Origin: a virus
Strand: one strand, 5' to 3'
Length of the DNA stretch: 27,553 nucleotides
Virus record (IMG/VR): IMGVR_UViG_3300027754_000351
Coordinates: 1 to 27,553 of that record
Shown: positions 14,004 through 22,741 of the stretch, in pieces
Position numbering within the stretch: position 1 is the stretch's first letter
How the letters are laid out: each line of letters starts with the position of its first letter
Translations under genes and position numbers: made by a program
Notes under the pieces: generated by a model
Databases searched by the model: none
Told to the model about the DNA's origin: nothing
What the model saw: the letters and a program-made list of their open reading frames with translations, nothing else

Positions 14004-14306
14004 TTATTTTTTTATATCTTGGGTTAAATTAACACCACTATGCCATTTACCTCCAAAATTACCACTCTCCCATATCCCGTTTTCCCAATTTCCATAAAAG
14101 TCACCATTTTTAAAAATACCATAGTGCCAGTCTCCAGTAAAGAAACCACCACCATTCCAAATAAGTGTGTCTTTTTCTATCTCAATTTGAGCATTCTCGA
14201 TTTCTGAGTCGATTAACCAATAAAAATTCTCACTTAAAAGAATATCATCGATTTCTACCTCTGTAGTATAAGTCTTATTACGATATTTTAACTCTATGTA
14301 TCTCAT
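14004..14306 (-). CDS. Small Trp/Phe-Gly repeat protein (MORN-like or beta-solenoid repeats)
   Basis: Residues 52-92 consist of short repeats of the form G-x-F/W-x-x-G: GGGFFTGDWHYGIFKNGDF, then YGNWENGIWESGNFGGKWHSG. Such repeats build stacked beta-hairpins, and I know them as common in phages and bacteria of this group, but no fixed function is attached to them. The first 50 residues read as ordinary beta-strands (YIELKYRNKTYTTEVEI). There are no cysteines and no signal peptide. The gene heads a two-gene unit; a TTGAATATATA element lies 23 bases before its ATG. It could be a small structural or binding protein. Confidence 0.6.
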   Translation of the reverse strand: MRYIELKYRNKTYTTEVEIDDILLSENFYWLIDSEIENAQIEIEKDTLIWNGGGFFTGDWHYGIFKNGDFYGNWENGIWESGNFGGKWHSGVNLTQDIKK

Positions 14307-14329
14307 ACAAAAAATTTAATTGTATAATA

Positions 14330-14340
14330 TATATATTCAA
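14330..14340 (-). promoter_or_regulatory. Candidate late promoter of the Trp-Gly repeat gene
   Basis: TTGAATATATA on the minus strand, one base from the common motif, 23 bases before the ATG at 14306. Confidence 0.45.
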
Positions 14341-14417
14341 TTTTTGAACAGTTAAATAATTGACCTTGATTTTTTATCAAAAAATGGTGGTGGTTAAAAA
14401 AAATATATTTTAAAATA

Positions 14418-14446
14418 AAAAAACCGGAATTATTCCCGGTTTTTTA
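14418..14446 (-). terminator. Terminator after the 152-aa gene
   Basis: AAAACCGG and CCGGTTTT pair, with a loop that can close further by three A-T pairs. T-rich flanks on both strands allow it to work both ways; in position it ends the minus-strand gene at 14479. Confidence 0.8.
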
Positions 14447-14478
14447 AGATTTGTATAAAAGTAGGTTATTTCAATTTA

Positions 14479-14937
14479 TTATTGATTGTTCAAAAAGTCT
14501 AATTCAACTTTAGTTAAAGACTTCATACCTTTGTCAGTAATCTTGTCTAAGATAGTGTCTACATCTAAAACAACATCAAAGTCAGAGATTAAATCTTCGA
14601 TGAAAACATTAGAAACCTCGTCTTCAACTTTAGTATCAACTACTCTTGAAACCTTTGGCATCTTTGGAGTTTTGATTGGTTGAATTTTATACAAAGCGTC
14701 TTTTTCTTTTTTAGTGATTGGACAAAAATTCTCGCTAACTTGTGGAACATTATTATCAACTGTGATGAAAGCGATAGCATAATCACCACCCGCTTCTATC
14801 CAAATCTTAGAAGAACAAGCTTTAACTTTAACTAAAGTATCAAAATCTAATTTATAAACTTCAGAGATAGCTTTCAATTGTTGGTCGTTGTGTGACTTTA
14901 AGCTGATACAGATTACTTTGTTGATGTCGAATTTCAT
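14479..14937 (-). CDS. Hypothetical early protein with ILDKI-x-G-x-SLT-x-E-x-x-FL tail
   Basis: The first 80 residues look like a small mixed alpha/beta domain (MKFDINKVICISLKSH, then WIEAGGDYAIAFITVDNNVP). After a Pro/Lys-rich linker the protein ends in DTILDKITDKGMKSLTKVELDFLNN. This C-terminal helix pair is a short motif that also closes many Bacteroidota proteins, for example some rhomboid proteins, and probably binds a partner. The gene stands alone with its own terminator. Upstream it has the only near-perfect Bacteroidota promoter in the window (TTTG, 19 bases, TATATTTG), so it should be read early by unmodified host polymerase. That makes a role in host takeover plausible, without further evidence. 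Confidence 0.6.
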   Translation of the reverse strand: MKFDINKVICISLKSHNDQQLKAISEVYKLDFDTLVKVKACSSKIWIEAGGDYAIAFITVDNNVPQVSENFCPITKKEKDALYKIQPIKTPKMPKVSRVVDTKVEDEVSNVFIEDLISDFDVVLDVDTILDKITDKGMKSLTKVELDFLNNQ

Positions 14938-14969
14938 AGTCTTCTTTTTTAGTGGTTTATTTTGTTATA

Positions 14970-15000
14970 CAAATATAAGGATAATTCCTGAATCTACAAA
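14970..15000 (-). promoter_or_regulatory. Bacteroidota consensus promoter (early)
   Basis: On the minus strand TTTG (14997-15000), a spacer of exactly 19 bases, and TATATTTG (14970-14977) match the TTTG-N19-21-TAnnTTTG promoter of Bacteroidota. The ATG of the 152-aa gene is 32 bases downstream. A second TATATTTG at 15054-15061 lacks a good -33 element. Confidence 0.8.
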
Positions 15001-15100
15001 TTTTATTTATTATTTTTTTGTTTTATGATTTTTCTTTAATACTTAATTATATACAAATATACGAATAATATTAAAATAAAGAAAATTTAAGTAAAAGTAT

Positions 15101-15111
15101 TTTAATATATA
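15101..15111 (+). promoter_or_regulatory. Candidate late promoter of the large LysM protein
   Basis: TTTAATATATA ends at 15111, inside the first in-frame ATG, and 23 bases before the ATG at 15135. This spacing fits the long-leader class and argues for the downstream start. Confidence 0.55.
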
Positions 15112-15134
15112 TGTTGAAAAAATTATATAATTAT

Positions 15135-18020
15135 ATGAAGTATCTTAGTAATAGAGATGAGTTCCTTAAAAGAAGTTTTAAAAAAATAGATGAATATAAG
15201 TCTGATATTGATTTACAGGAATTAAACGAAGCTGATACTAGTGGACCGTTTGCAAATGATATCCCTTGGGGTAACTCATTAATTGGTAGATTAATTAACT
15301 TTGGTATAAGAAAAGCTAGAATGGGTGCTAACTTACTTAGAATAAAACCGGTGGGTAAAAGACTAGAGGAAGCGTTTAGTAATCTATTAGATGGATCAAC
15401 TACAGCAACTCTATCAGAAGAAAATAAAAATGATCAAAATAGACTAACGATTTCTAAACTTTTAGAAGAGTTAGAAAAAGTTGTTAGAGAAGGTGGTAAC
15501 GTAGGTGAGATAAAAAGACTTAATAACGATGCTATAAGTAATATATCAAAAATTGAAGGTCTTGAAGACAAAGAATCTCTATTAAGCCAGTTAGAAGAAT
15601 TTAAAAAGTTCTTAGAACAATTTAAAGACACTGAGGGTGGAGAACCTATTGGTGAAGGTGATGAAGATGAGGGAGAAAAAGGTGAAGGTGAAGAAAAAGG
15701 AGAAAATAAAGAAGTTGTAGTAGAAAAAGGTTCTAAAACATCAGAATCTATGTATCCTACTATGATAAAAACTTTGAAGTCATTAGCTTTAGTATTATCT
15801 CACTATAAAGAAGTTAAGAATATATCTACAACAAACGCATCAACAACTACAAAAAGTAAATTCACATACACTACTGTTGCTGGTGATACTATTGAGAAAA
15901 TTCAAAAAGATATTAAAGCTAATCCTAAAAAATTAGCAGCAACTGACATCAGAACTAAAAATACTCAAGTTTTACTAAAATATCCAAAGGATAATGTTAC
16001 TATGCCGGCTGGATTAGTTCTTGTAATGGAAAGTTTTATGTTTGAAGCAATTGGTGAAGGTGGAAGTCCTGATAGATCTAATATCAAAGGTGGTGAAGAC
16101 CATTTAACACAAGCTTTTACTAAATTAAAGAAAGCTATTGAAACATTAGAATCTCCTAAAGATAAAGGAATTGGAGTAGATGTTAAGTTCTTAAATGAAA
16201 TAACTTCAAAATCCTTAGACACTAAAAATAAAGAAATAATAAAATCTCTTTTCACAGAGGTTAATAGATATTTAGTTGGTGATAAAAAAGCAACACTAAA
16301 TGCTTCTACAGATCCATTATATAAAGAAAGTATAGAAATAATTTCAGACAAAAACAAAAAGATTGTTGTTGCTGAAAAAATAGCTAGATTTACTAAAAGA
16401 GCTTTACAATTTGATGGAGAAGGTTTATATGGTGGTTTAGGAGAGACTGGAAAGAATCTACAACCATTTGTAGAAGGTATGAAATCTATAATGTTAATAA
16501 AACCGGATGAAGCAAAACCTGCTGAAGTAACTACTAAGTTTAAAGTTGGTGATGTTGTAAAATGGAAAAATAAAGAAGGAAAAGAAATTTCTAAAAAAAT
16601 TGAAAAAATTAAAGATGGTTCTTATTACTTCACAACTGAAGATGGTAAAGAATACTCTAAAAAAGAATCAGATTTAACAAAAGAATCTGTTATTAGTAAA
16701 TATAGTTCTTTCTTATCTTATATAAAAGAAGCTGACGAAGATACAGAAGCATCAGATCCAGTTGTAATGACAACTTCTCAAAAGATTATTGACTATTGGG
16801 ATAAGAAAATTGATGTAAAATCTTTCGTTTTAGAGAGAACTGAAGTAGCTAGGATAGTAGCTAATTTCGAAAAAATAACAGCATCTAAAGAAATTCAAAT
16901 AAATGGATTAGATCCTATTATTGAAATAGTTAAATTATTTAACAGAGCTTATAAACTACACACAACTAAAGTTATTCCAAATGTTGAAACCAGTGATGGT
17001 AGAGTATCAGCATCTGAATTCGCCAACTATACACCTTTTGGAGATGGAACAAGAATGACGGCTGGTATATCAGGTGGACCATATAGAAATAATATGATTT
17101 TTAATGAATGGGAAAATAAAGTTCAGGATATAATAAAAAAACCAGAAAATCAGGCAATATTCAGAGAGGAAACCATTCTTAAAACAAAAGAGGGAAATAT
17201 TATTAAAGATGCTGGTAAAAATCTTTTAAAATTCATCAATGATATGTTGGATGGTGAAGAACTTTACAAACCATCTAAAGGATATGGAGATAAAGCGATG
17301 GGTAAACAAGCAGAGTTCATAGAGAAATACTTTGGAGCCACCAAAGATGATTTAAATGGTGGATTGGTTATAGTAGAATCAGATGCAAAAGAAAATACAT
17401 CAAATTCTACTACCATACCAGATCCTCTTAATTTACAATTTAAGAAAGATTTAGTTAAAATGGAAAAACTTGACGAAATATCAGGGTCTTTCTTCGCATG
17501 TGGATGTAAAGATGATAAAGGTAAAGATAAACAGATTTATTTCTATATTCAATCAGTAGATTCAGGATTTGCTTATTTTACATATTGTGAAAGTTTTTAC
17601 TTCTTCAAAAGATATATTAAGGAGTCAGGACAAGGACTTAAAGGAGATAACTTTCAAGGAAGTTTAGAGAAAAGAATTGAAATGGATCCAAAAAATGAAG
17701 AAGGAGAATATCAGATTAAAGCTGCTAAAATAAAATTAGAAAATCTAATTAATAAAGATGGTCAGTTTCTTTTAACAGGTAAAAACTTTACTATTAAATA
17801 TCTAACAAAATATTCAAGTAAAAGGAATACACCAAGTCAATCAGCAACTTCAGGAACTGAAGAAATGTCTATACAGACTTGTTATACTTTATGTAAAGTA
17901 GATAAGGAAAATACAAGATATAGATTAACTAAAAATATATCAGAAATAATTAAAAATATTGGTGGATTTCCTAAGATTAAGGTAGATGGAATAAATAACA
18001 CCTCAATGGTTAGAAAATAA
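15135..18020 (+). CDS. Very large LysM-containing protein with capsid-targeting-like leader (961 aa)
   Basis: I do not recognise the whole protein. From the ATG at 15135 it starts MKYLSNRDEFLKRSF, like the leaders of other genes here; the ATG at 15111 lies inside the promoter motif. In order: a helical region to about residue 160; an acidic Glu/Gly/Lys tract (170-195); a LysM-like domain (about 243-298, YTTVAGDTIEKIQKD to MPAGLVLVM); a helical part; a KOW/SH3-like strand set (about 467-513, KFKVGDVVKWKNKEGKE); a long helical part; and a C-terminal domain with CGC. Candidate prohead-protease sites follow ELNE (32), MFE (304) and YIKE (532). It could be an internal head protein, a polyprotein or a baseplate/tail protein. 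The next gene starts two bases after its stop. Confidence 0.6.
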   Translation: MKYLSNRDEFLKRSFKKIDEYKSDIDLQELNEADTSGPFANDIPWGNSLIGRLINFGIRKARMGANLLRIKPVGKRLEEAFSNLLDGSTTATLSEENKNDQNRLTISKLLEELEKVVREGGNVGEIKRLNNDAISNISKIEGLEDKESLLSQLEEFKKFLEQFKDTEGGEPIGEGDEDEGEKGEGEEKGENKEVVVEKGSKTSESMYPTMIKTLKSLALVLSHYKEVKNISTTNASTTTKSKFTYTTVAGDTIEKIQKDIKANPKKLAATDIRTKNTQVLLKYPKDNVTMPAGLVLVMESFMFEAIGEGGSPDRSNIKGGEDHLTQAFTKLKKAIETLESPKDKGIGVDVKFLNEITSKSLDTKNKEIIKSLFTEVNRYLVGDKKATLNASTDPLYKESIEIISDKNKKIVVAEKIARFTKRALQFDGEGLYGGLGETGKNLQPFVEGMKSIMLIKPDEAKPAEVTTKFKVGDVVKWKNKEGKEISKKIEKIKDGSYYFTTEDGKEYSKKESDLTKESVISKYSSFLSYIKEADEDTEASDPVVMTTSQKIIDYWDKKIDVKSFVLERTEVARIVANFEKITASKEIQINGLDPIIEIVKLFNRAYKLHTTKVIPNVETSDGRVSASEFANYTPFGDGTRMTAGISGGPYRNNMIFNEWENKVQDIIKKPENQAIFREETILKTKEGNIIKDAGKNLLKFINDMLDGEELYKPSKGYGDKAMGKQAEFIEKYFGATKDDLNGGLVIVESDAKENTSNSTTIPDPLNLQFKKDLVKMEKLDEISGSFFACGCKDDKGKDKQIYFYIQSVDSGFAYFTYCESFYFFKRYIKESGQGLKGDNFQGSLEKRIEMDPKNEEGEYQIKAAKIKLENLINKDGQFLLTGKNFTIKYLTKYSSKRNTPSQSATSGTEEMSIQTCYTLCKVDKENTRYRLTKNISEIIKNIGGFPKIKVDGINNTSMVRK

Positions 18021-18021
18021 A

Positions 18022-18588
18022 ATGAAATACTTAAAAAAGTACAAACTATTTACGGAAGAAGTTGATTTTGAGACAAATATCACTGATGAACCAGATTTAA
18101 AAATGTCTAAGGAAAAGTTAGAAACATTAAAGAAAAATCTCACTGATTATAAGACTAAAAAACCTTTACTTGATAAAGCTTATCTAACAGCTTTAACTGA
18201 TATTGATTTAAAATCAGCTGTAGATGGAATAGTTGGTAAGACTGATGCCTTACCAGAAAAAGATAGAAATCCTTTTTTAGTAGAATATTTACATGTAGCT
18301 AATCTTAAAAGAAAAGTAGATAAGTTTCAAAAAGATATAACTAAGGATAAAATATCAAAAGATGATTTTCAAGAAGAACTAAGTTTAGCAACTGAAACTA
18401 GCACAAAAGCTGCTGTTAGTAAAAAGTTAACCGATATAAATACAAGAATATCGACTAAAACTACGACTATATCATCATTAGTTAAAGATATTTCGGATGC
18501 TCAAAAGGCTCTTGATACAAAAATGTCTAATGTAGAAAAAGAAATGATGGATTATATTAAAAAAATATCCTCAGAAACTCAAAAATAG
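18022..18588 (+). CDS. Helical protein with capsid-targeting-like leader (188 aa)
   Basis: The N-terminus MKYLKKYKLFTEE matches the leader shared with genes at 6230, 6910, 15135 and 26530. The remainder is rich in Lys, Asp, Thr and Leu, predicted almost all helical, with two long heptad-type stretches (about 25-60 and 135-185). There is no cysteine, tryptophan or membrane segment. It starts two bases after the stop of the large LysM gene, so the two are co-transcribed and likely work together. Scaffold, internal head protein or chaperone are possible. The strong sheath promoter begins inside its last codons. Confidence 0.6.
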   Translation: MKYLKKYKLFTEEVDFETNITDEPDLKMSKEKLETLKKNLTDYKTKKPLLDKAYLTALTDIDLKSAVDGIVGKTDALPEKDRNPFLVEYLHVANLKRKVDKFQKDITKDKISKDDFQEELSLATETSTKAAVSKKLTDINTRISTKTTTISSLVKDISDAQKALDTKMSNVEKEMMDYIKKISSETQK

Positions 18589-18619
18589 AAAAAATGTCGT
18601 TTTTTAAGTTTTATATATA
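18584..18619 (+). promoter_or_regulatory. Candidate strong late promoter of the tail sheath
   Basis: TTTTATATATA (18609-18619) lies 30 bases before the sheath ATG. It is preceded by AAAAAATGTCGTTTTTTAAG, similar to the upstream part of 3572-3606 and 7651-7685. The leader is A-rich. Confidence 0.55.
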
Positions 18620-18649
18620 CTACATAACATAAAAAAAATTATAAATAAT

Positions 18650-21600
18650 ATGGCAATTCAAATTGGAAAATACAAAAGACCAGGAATCTTCATAGAAGAA
18701 TTTGACAATTCAATTATCAGTAGCCCGATAGTAGAGGGAATTACTAACATGGTAATTGGTGTGTCTAAAAAAGGACCAGTTAATACTCCTATTAGGTTAA
18801 CTACTACAGGTGATCTTGAATCTATCTTTGGTCAAATGGACAGAGGTTTAGAAAGAAAAGGTTCTTTTTTCCACAGAACAATAGCTAAGATGTTAGAGTC
18901 ATCTCCTGTTTTCGCTATCAATCTTTTAAATACAGATGATACATTAGATTTAATTGAATATAAATCTTTATCTGCATCTTCAGGATATGTAAATGATATA
19001 GAAAGAGAAGGACCTTATAGAAGATTCTTTGATACTACTGCATTCTGGAAAAGAGACGCTGAGTCTTTCATGAATCTTACAAAAAGTAATGTTGGATATT
19101 CTGAAAGAGCATTCAGCTTAACAAACTTATCTGATAAGTATGTTACTGCATTTGTAGTAAAAAGTGCTAGAACTGGATTTGATAGAACATTACTTGAGTA
19201 TTATGGTTCTATAGAGAAACTTCCAGCATATGTAAATGCTAATGACTTCGCATCTGACTATTTAGTTGATGTTATTGTTGTTAGTGGTGACTGGTCAAAT
19301 TATCAAGAATTGGCAATTGATACAAGATGGAGTGCTTACTTCAACGCATCTGGTTTAGTTAAAACTCAATTAAGAGCTTTCGCTAATGATAGAAATGTTA
19401 CATTACTAGGATACTACGAAGGATTGTCATTAATTCCATATTTTAGAGATTCAAACGGAACAAACATATTTATTGAAACTACAATTAACAGAGATACTGA
19501 TAGAACTGGATTGTTCTGTTCATTCAATTCTGATTTAGTTGAAACAGACTATTACAATGGTTTATTAGACTTAGTTGGTAATACAATAGCTGGTGAGAAT
19601 GAGACTGATATTGAATTCTTATCTTATAAAGAAACTATAGCTGAATCAATTGAGATTACAGCAGTTCCTCTTGATTTACCAGGTAACGTAACAGCTGTCT
19701 TAGGTGGTAGTTTTAGTTATTATGATCAAGGTGGACACGCATTTGACTCTGGATCAGGAGATACTCCTGTATCAAGTGGTGTTATAGATGCTACTTACTT
19801 CAATAATAGAACTTCTTGGTTTGGTGAGAATTATGTTCATAATGTTGTTCAAGACTCAACAGTTTCAGCAGCATCTGCATCAATATCTATATCATATAAT
19901 GTCTCATCTGGAGCATTTGCTGTGATTGGCGATAAAGAAGTTCCTGTTTCTGGAACAACATCATTAGTAATAACAGCTACTGATTATGCTTTTTCATCAT
20001 CACAATTAACATTTGCATCTGTATTCACACTTGATTCAACAGGTGAGATTTCAGTAACAAGTAATTTGGTTGGTAGTCCAGCAGGAACACCAGCAAATCC
20101 AACGGTTGCTTTAAGTGACATCGTTCTTGGATTCGCTACATTTAGTATGATAAATCAACAAATTATTTCAACATCTGTAAATATAAATCCAGTAAATATT
20201 GGAACAAGTATTACACCATATGGTTTTGTTGATTACGCATTTGGAACATCAATTACAGATGATTATTTTATCGCAACACAAAGTACAGCAGGTTCAATTA
20301 AAGTTGAGTTCCAAAACACGAACACATCTGCATCACCAGCTAACTACAAACAATATAGAAGATTTAAGCAGTTCTATAAATTGGTTGACTTAATTAGTTC
20401 AGCTAATAAAGATAAAATGTCCATATGTTTAGGACCAAATCTTGGATATAGAAAAGTAAGTCTTTCATCAATGACTATATCTGAAATCATCACAACATCA
20501 ACATCAAATAAATCATTTATATTAAACACTGGTTTAACTAATACTGAACTTGCTGATGTATTGAAAGGTTACTTATCATTCTACACAGTAGATAACGAGT
20601 TTATTCTTGGTACTGATTCTGTATCTACAAAAGAAGCACAACCAACAGGTACTGATGGTGTTGTTGGTAGATACTCTAAATTCTACTCAAGATACTTTGA
20701 TGGAATAATCAATACAGGAGATTACTTCTACTCAAATAAAATTACAATACCATTACCATTTGCGGCTGGAGATACAGTAAATGTAATATTCATTGATGGT
20801 GAAGATAATACAAATGGTGGAACAAATATGGGACCTACTTCTTCATTCGCTGGAAATAATTATGTAGTGATTGAAAGTTCAGTTGATCCAGCATGGGGTA
20901 CTTATGACCAATTTATAGTTCCTAATTCAGAAAAAAATACTGGCACATTTACTATCGTAGATACTGATCCGTCATTAGCTTCAGACCTTGGATATGGTGT
21001 TGGATACTACGCATATGGAGTAACTGAAGAAGTAGTATATGAAGAATTATTTAATGTAAATACTATATTTGATTACAATATCAAACATTACTTAAAAATG
21101 TATTTAGATAATGATGGAGTTTTAGAAGTTGAGTTCAAAGATGAAACGTTCACAGCAACTGAGCCGGTAGATGTAACATCAAATAATACATTCTTTATTC
21201 AATCAGCTAAATCAAACTTCAAACAAACAATCGAAGTTGAATTACCAGCTGGATATGTTCAAGTACCTAATAAGATACTTGTAACAGGAACAAGATACAC
21301 TGAAGTAAGAGTTGGTGACTTCTTATCAGCATACTATGACTCAAGTTTATTAGCAATTGGTGAAGTCCCAAGAAAACTTACAAGAATTCTTTCTAAAAGA
21401 CAATATAGTGGTGATGCTACTTTAGTTGAAATCACTTGTGACTCTAGAATCGCAACAAGTTATAGTGGTTCAGCATTACAAGCTACAAGATATACTTCTG
21501 TTGACAATTACGCAACAACTTACAAGGCAATATCTCTTAAAGGATTTAGAATTAGACAAGCATCTTTACCTGATGGAACTGAAGCTAGACAAAACTCTAT

Positions 21601-22567
21601 TCTTAACTTAGTTGCTAAAGGAACACCATTGTTCAAAGCAGTAACTAATAAAGAAGCAATTGACTTTAGATATTTAATTGACTCATTTGGTCTTGGTTTA
21701 ACTGAGAGATCTAAACAACAATTAGTTGATATATGTGGTGATAGATTAGACGCATTTGGTGTGATAAACATGCCTTCAATGAAGTCATTCAAAAATTCAA
21801 CATCTCCATCTTTTGTTAACTCTGAAGGAGTTTTACAATTAGAGTATGTAGCTAGTGGAGGAGACCCTGAAAGTTCACCAGCGTTCCTTTACTCATTCGG
21901 TGACGGAGCAGGTTCAACTTGTGTTGGTTACTTTATGCCATATGTGGTTACAAATGATAATGGTAGACCAGTTGATGTTCCACCAGCAGCTTGGATAGCA
22001 ACAACATATATGAGAAAACAAAACTCAAATGCGAGTGGTATAACTCCTTGGACAATTGCAGCGGGTGTTACTAATGGTAGAATCACTAACATAGTGGATA
22101 CTGAAATGGATTTCACTTTAACTGATATCGAATATATTAACCAAGCACAAATGAATCCTATCGTGTTCAAGAGAAATAGAGGAAATGTAATTGAGACTGA
22201 AAACACAGCTCAAACACTTTACAAATCAGCTCTTTCTTACATACATGTTAGAGAAGTCCTTATTGAACTTGAAAGAGAATTATCAAGTATGTTATTAGAC
22301 TTCCAATGGAAATTTAATACACCTGATATTAGAGCTGAGATTAAACTTAGAGCTGACGTAATTTGTGAGACTTACGTTTCTAGAAACGGTTTATATAACT
22401 ACTTCAATAAAATGGATGAGGAAAATAACACTAATGAGATTATCGATAACCAAATTGGTGTACTTGATACATATGTTGAACCAATCAAAGGTATGGGTAT
22501 TATTGTAAATAATATCACAATCTTAAGAACCGGAGCTATCAATGCAGGTGGTTTCATGAATGGATAA
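18650..22567 (+). CDS. 18: Contractile tail sheath protein, T4 gp18-like, unusually large
   Basis: Sheath subunits polymerise round the tail tube and contract on infection. The N-terminal signature is clear: YKRPGIFIEEFDNS, then VEGITNMVIGVSKKGPVNTPI and GDLESIFGQMDRGLERKGSFFHRT (residues 8-80). The C-terminal part (about 1197-1305) has the conserved YIHVREVLIELERELSS, FQWKFNTP, RNGLYNYF and EENNTNEIIDN, then a GIIVNNITILRTG end strand. At 1305 residues it is about twice T4 gp18 (659). The additional length is a Ser/Thr/Val-rich beta-type region (about 340-560) and further middle domains (to about 1000), which probably decorate the outer surface. It has its own strong promoter and terminator. 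Confidence 0.9.
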   Translation: MAIQIGKYKRPGIFIEEFDNSIISSPIVEGITNMVIGVSKKGPVNTPIRLTTTGDLESIFGQMDRGLERKGSFFHRTIAKMLESSPVFAINLLNTDDTLDLIEYKSLSASSGYVNDIEREGPYRRFFDTTAFWKRDAESFMNLTKSNVGYSERAFSLTNLSDKYVTAFVVKSARTGFDRTLLEYYGSIEKLPAYVNANDFASDYLVDVIVVSGDWSNYQELAIDTRWSAYFNASGLVKTQLRAFANDRNVTLLGYYEGLSLIPYFRDSNGTNIFIETTINRDTDRTGLFCSFNSDLVETDYYNGLLDLVGNTIAGENETDIEFLSYKETIAESIEITAVPLDLPGNVTAVLGGSFSYYDQGGHAFDSGSGDTPVSSGVIDATYFNNRTSWFGENYVHNVVQDSTVSAASASISISYNVSSGAFAVIGDKEVPVSGTTSLVITATDYAFSSSQLTFASVFTLDSTGEISVTSNLVGSPAGTPANPTVALSDIVLGFATFSMINQQIISTSVNINPVNIGTSITPYGFVDYAFGTSITDDYFIATQSTAGSIKVEFQNTNTSASPANYKQYRRFKQFYKLVDLISSANKDKMSICLGPNLGYRKVSLSSMTISEIITTSTSNKSFILNTGLTNTELADVLKGYLSFYTVDNEFILGTDSVSTKEAQPTGTDGVVGRYSKFYSRYFDGIINTGDYFYSNKITIPLPFAAGDTVNVIFIDGEDNTNGGTNMGPTSSFAGNNYVVIESSVDPAWGTYDQFIVPNSEKNTGTFTIVDTDPSLASDLGYGVGYYAYGVTEEVVYEELFNVNTIFDYNIKHYLKMYLDNDGVLEVEFKDETFTATEPVDVTSNNTFFIQSAKSNFKQTIEVELPAGYVQVPNKILVTGTRYTEVRVGDFLSAYYDSSLLAIGEVPRKLTRILSKRQYSGDATLVEITCDSRIATSYSGSALQATRYTSVDNYATTYKAISLKGFRIRQASLPDGTEARQNSILNLVAKGTPLFKAVTNKEAIDFRYLIDSFGLGLTERSKQQLVDICGDRLDAFGVINMPSMKSFKNSTSPSFVNSEGVLQLEYVASGGDPESSPAFLYSFGDGAGSTCVGYFMPYVVTNDNGRPVDVPPAAWIATTYMRKQNSNASGITPWTIAAGVTNGRITNIVDTEMDFTLTDIEYINQAQMNPIVFKRNRGNVIETENTAQTLYKSALSYIHVREVLIELERELSSMLLDFQWKFNTPDIRAEIKLRADVICETYVSRNGLYNYFNKMDEENNTNEIIDNQIGVLDTYVEPIKGMGIIVNNITILRTGAINAGGFMNG

Positions 22568-22582
22568 TAAATAATAAATAAT

Positions 22583-22615
22583 AAAAAAAACCAGATAGAA
22601 ATATCTGGTTTTTTT
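22583..22615 (+). terminator. Terminator after the tail sheath
   Basis: AACCAGATA and TATCTGGTT pair around a GAAA tetraloop, flanked by A8 and T7. This is among the strongest terminators in the window. Confidence 0.92.
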
Positions 22616-22706
22616 ATTTTAAAATAGTTAAACTTTCTACTCTTTTTTCATTATAAAACTAACGATAAAAATATATTTGTTCAAAAAACAGAAGAGAGAA
22701 CAAATA

Positions 22707-22716
22707 CTAATATATA
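22707..22716 (+). promoter_or_regulatory. Candidate late promoter of the hub-protein gene
   Basis: CTAATATATA lies 25 bases before the ATG at 22742, with an A-rich leader. A TATATTTG resembling the Bacteroidota -7 element also occurs at 22672-22679, without a good -33 partner. Confidence 0.5.
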
Positions 22717-22741
22717 ATAAAATAAAAAATAATAAAAAAAT

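Noticed and set aside
14340-14417. Regulatory RNA in the spacer between 14306 and 14479
   Set aside because: Only short A/T palindromes are visible (for example T6-ATC-A6), which are expected by chance in such AT-rich DNA.
15111-15134. Start of the large LysM protein at 15111
   Set aside because: This ATG overlaps the last base of the TTTAATATATA motif; the ATG at 15135 leaves a 23-base leader and yields the leader-type N-terminus MKYLSNRDEF.
15434-16357. Minus-strand open frames inside the large LysM gene
   Set aside because: Ser/Leu/Ile-rich shadows opposite Lys/Glu-rich helices; the plus strand has the coherent protein.
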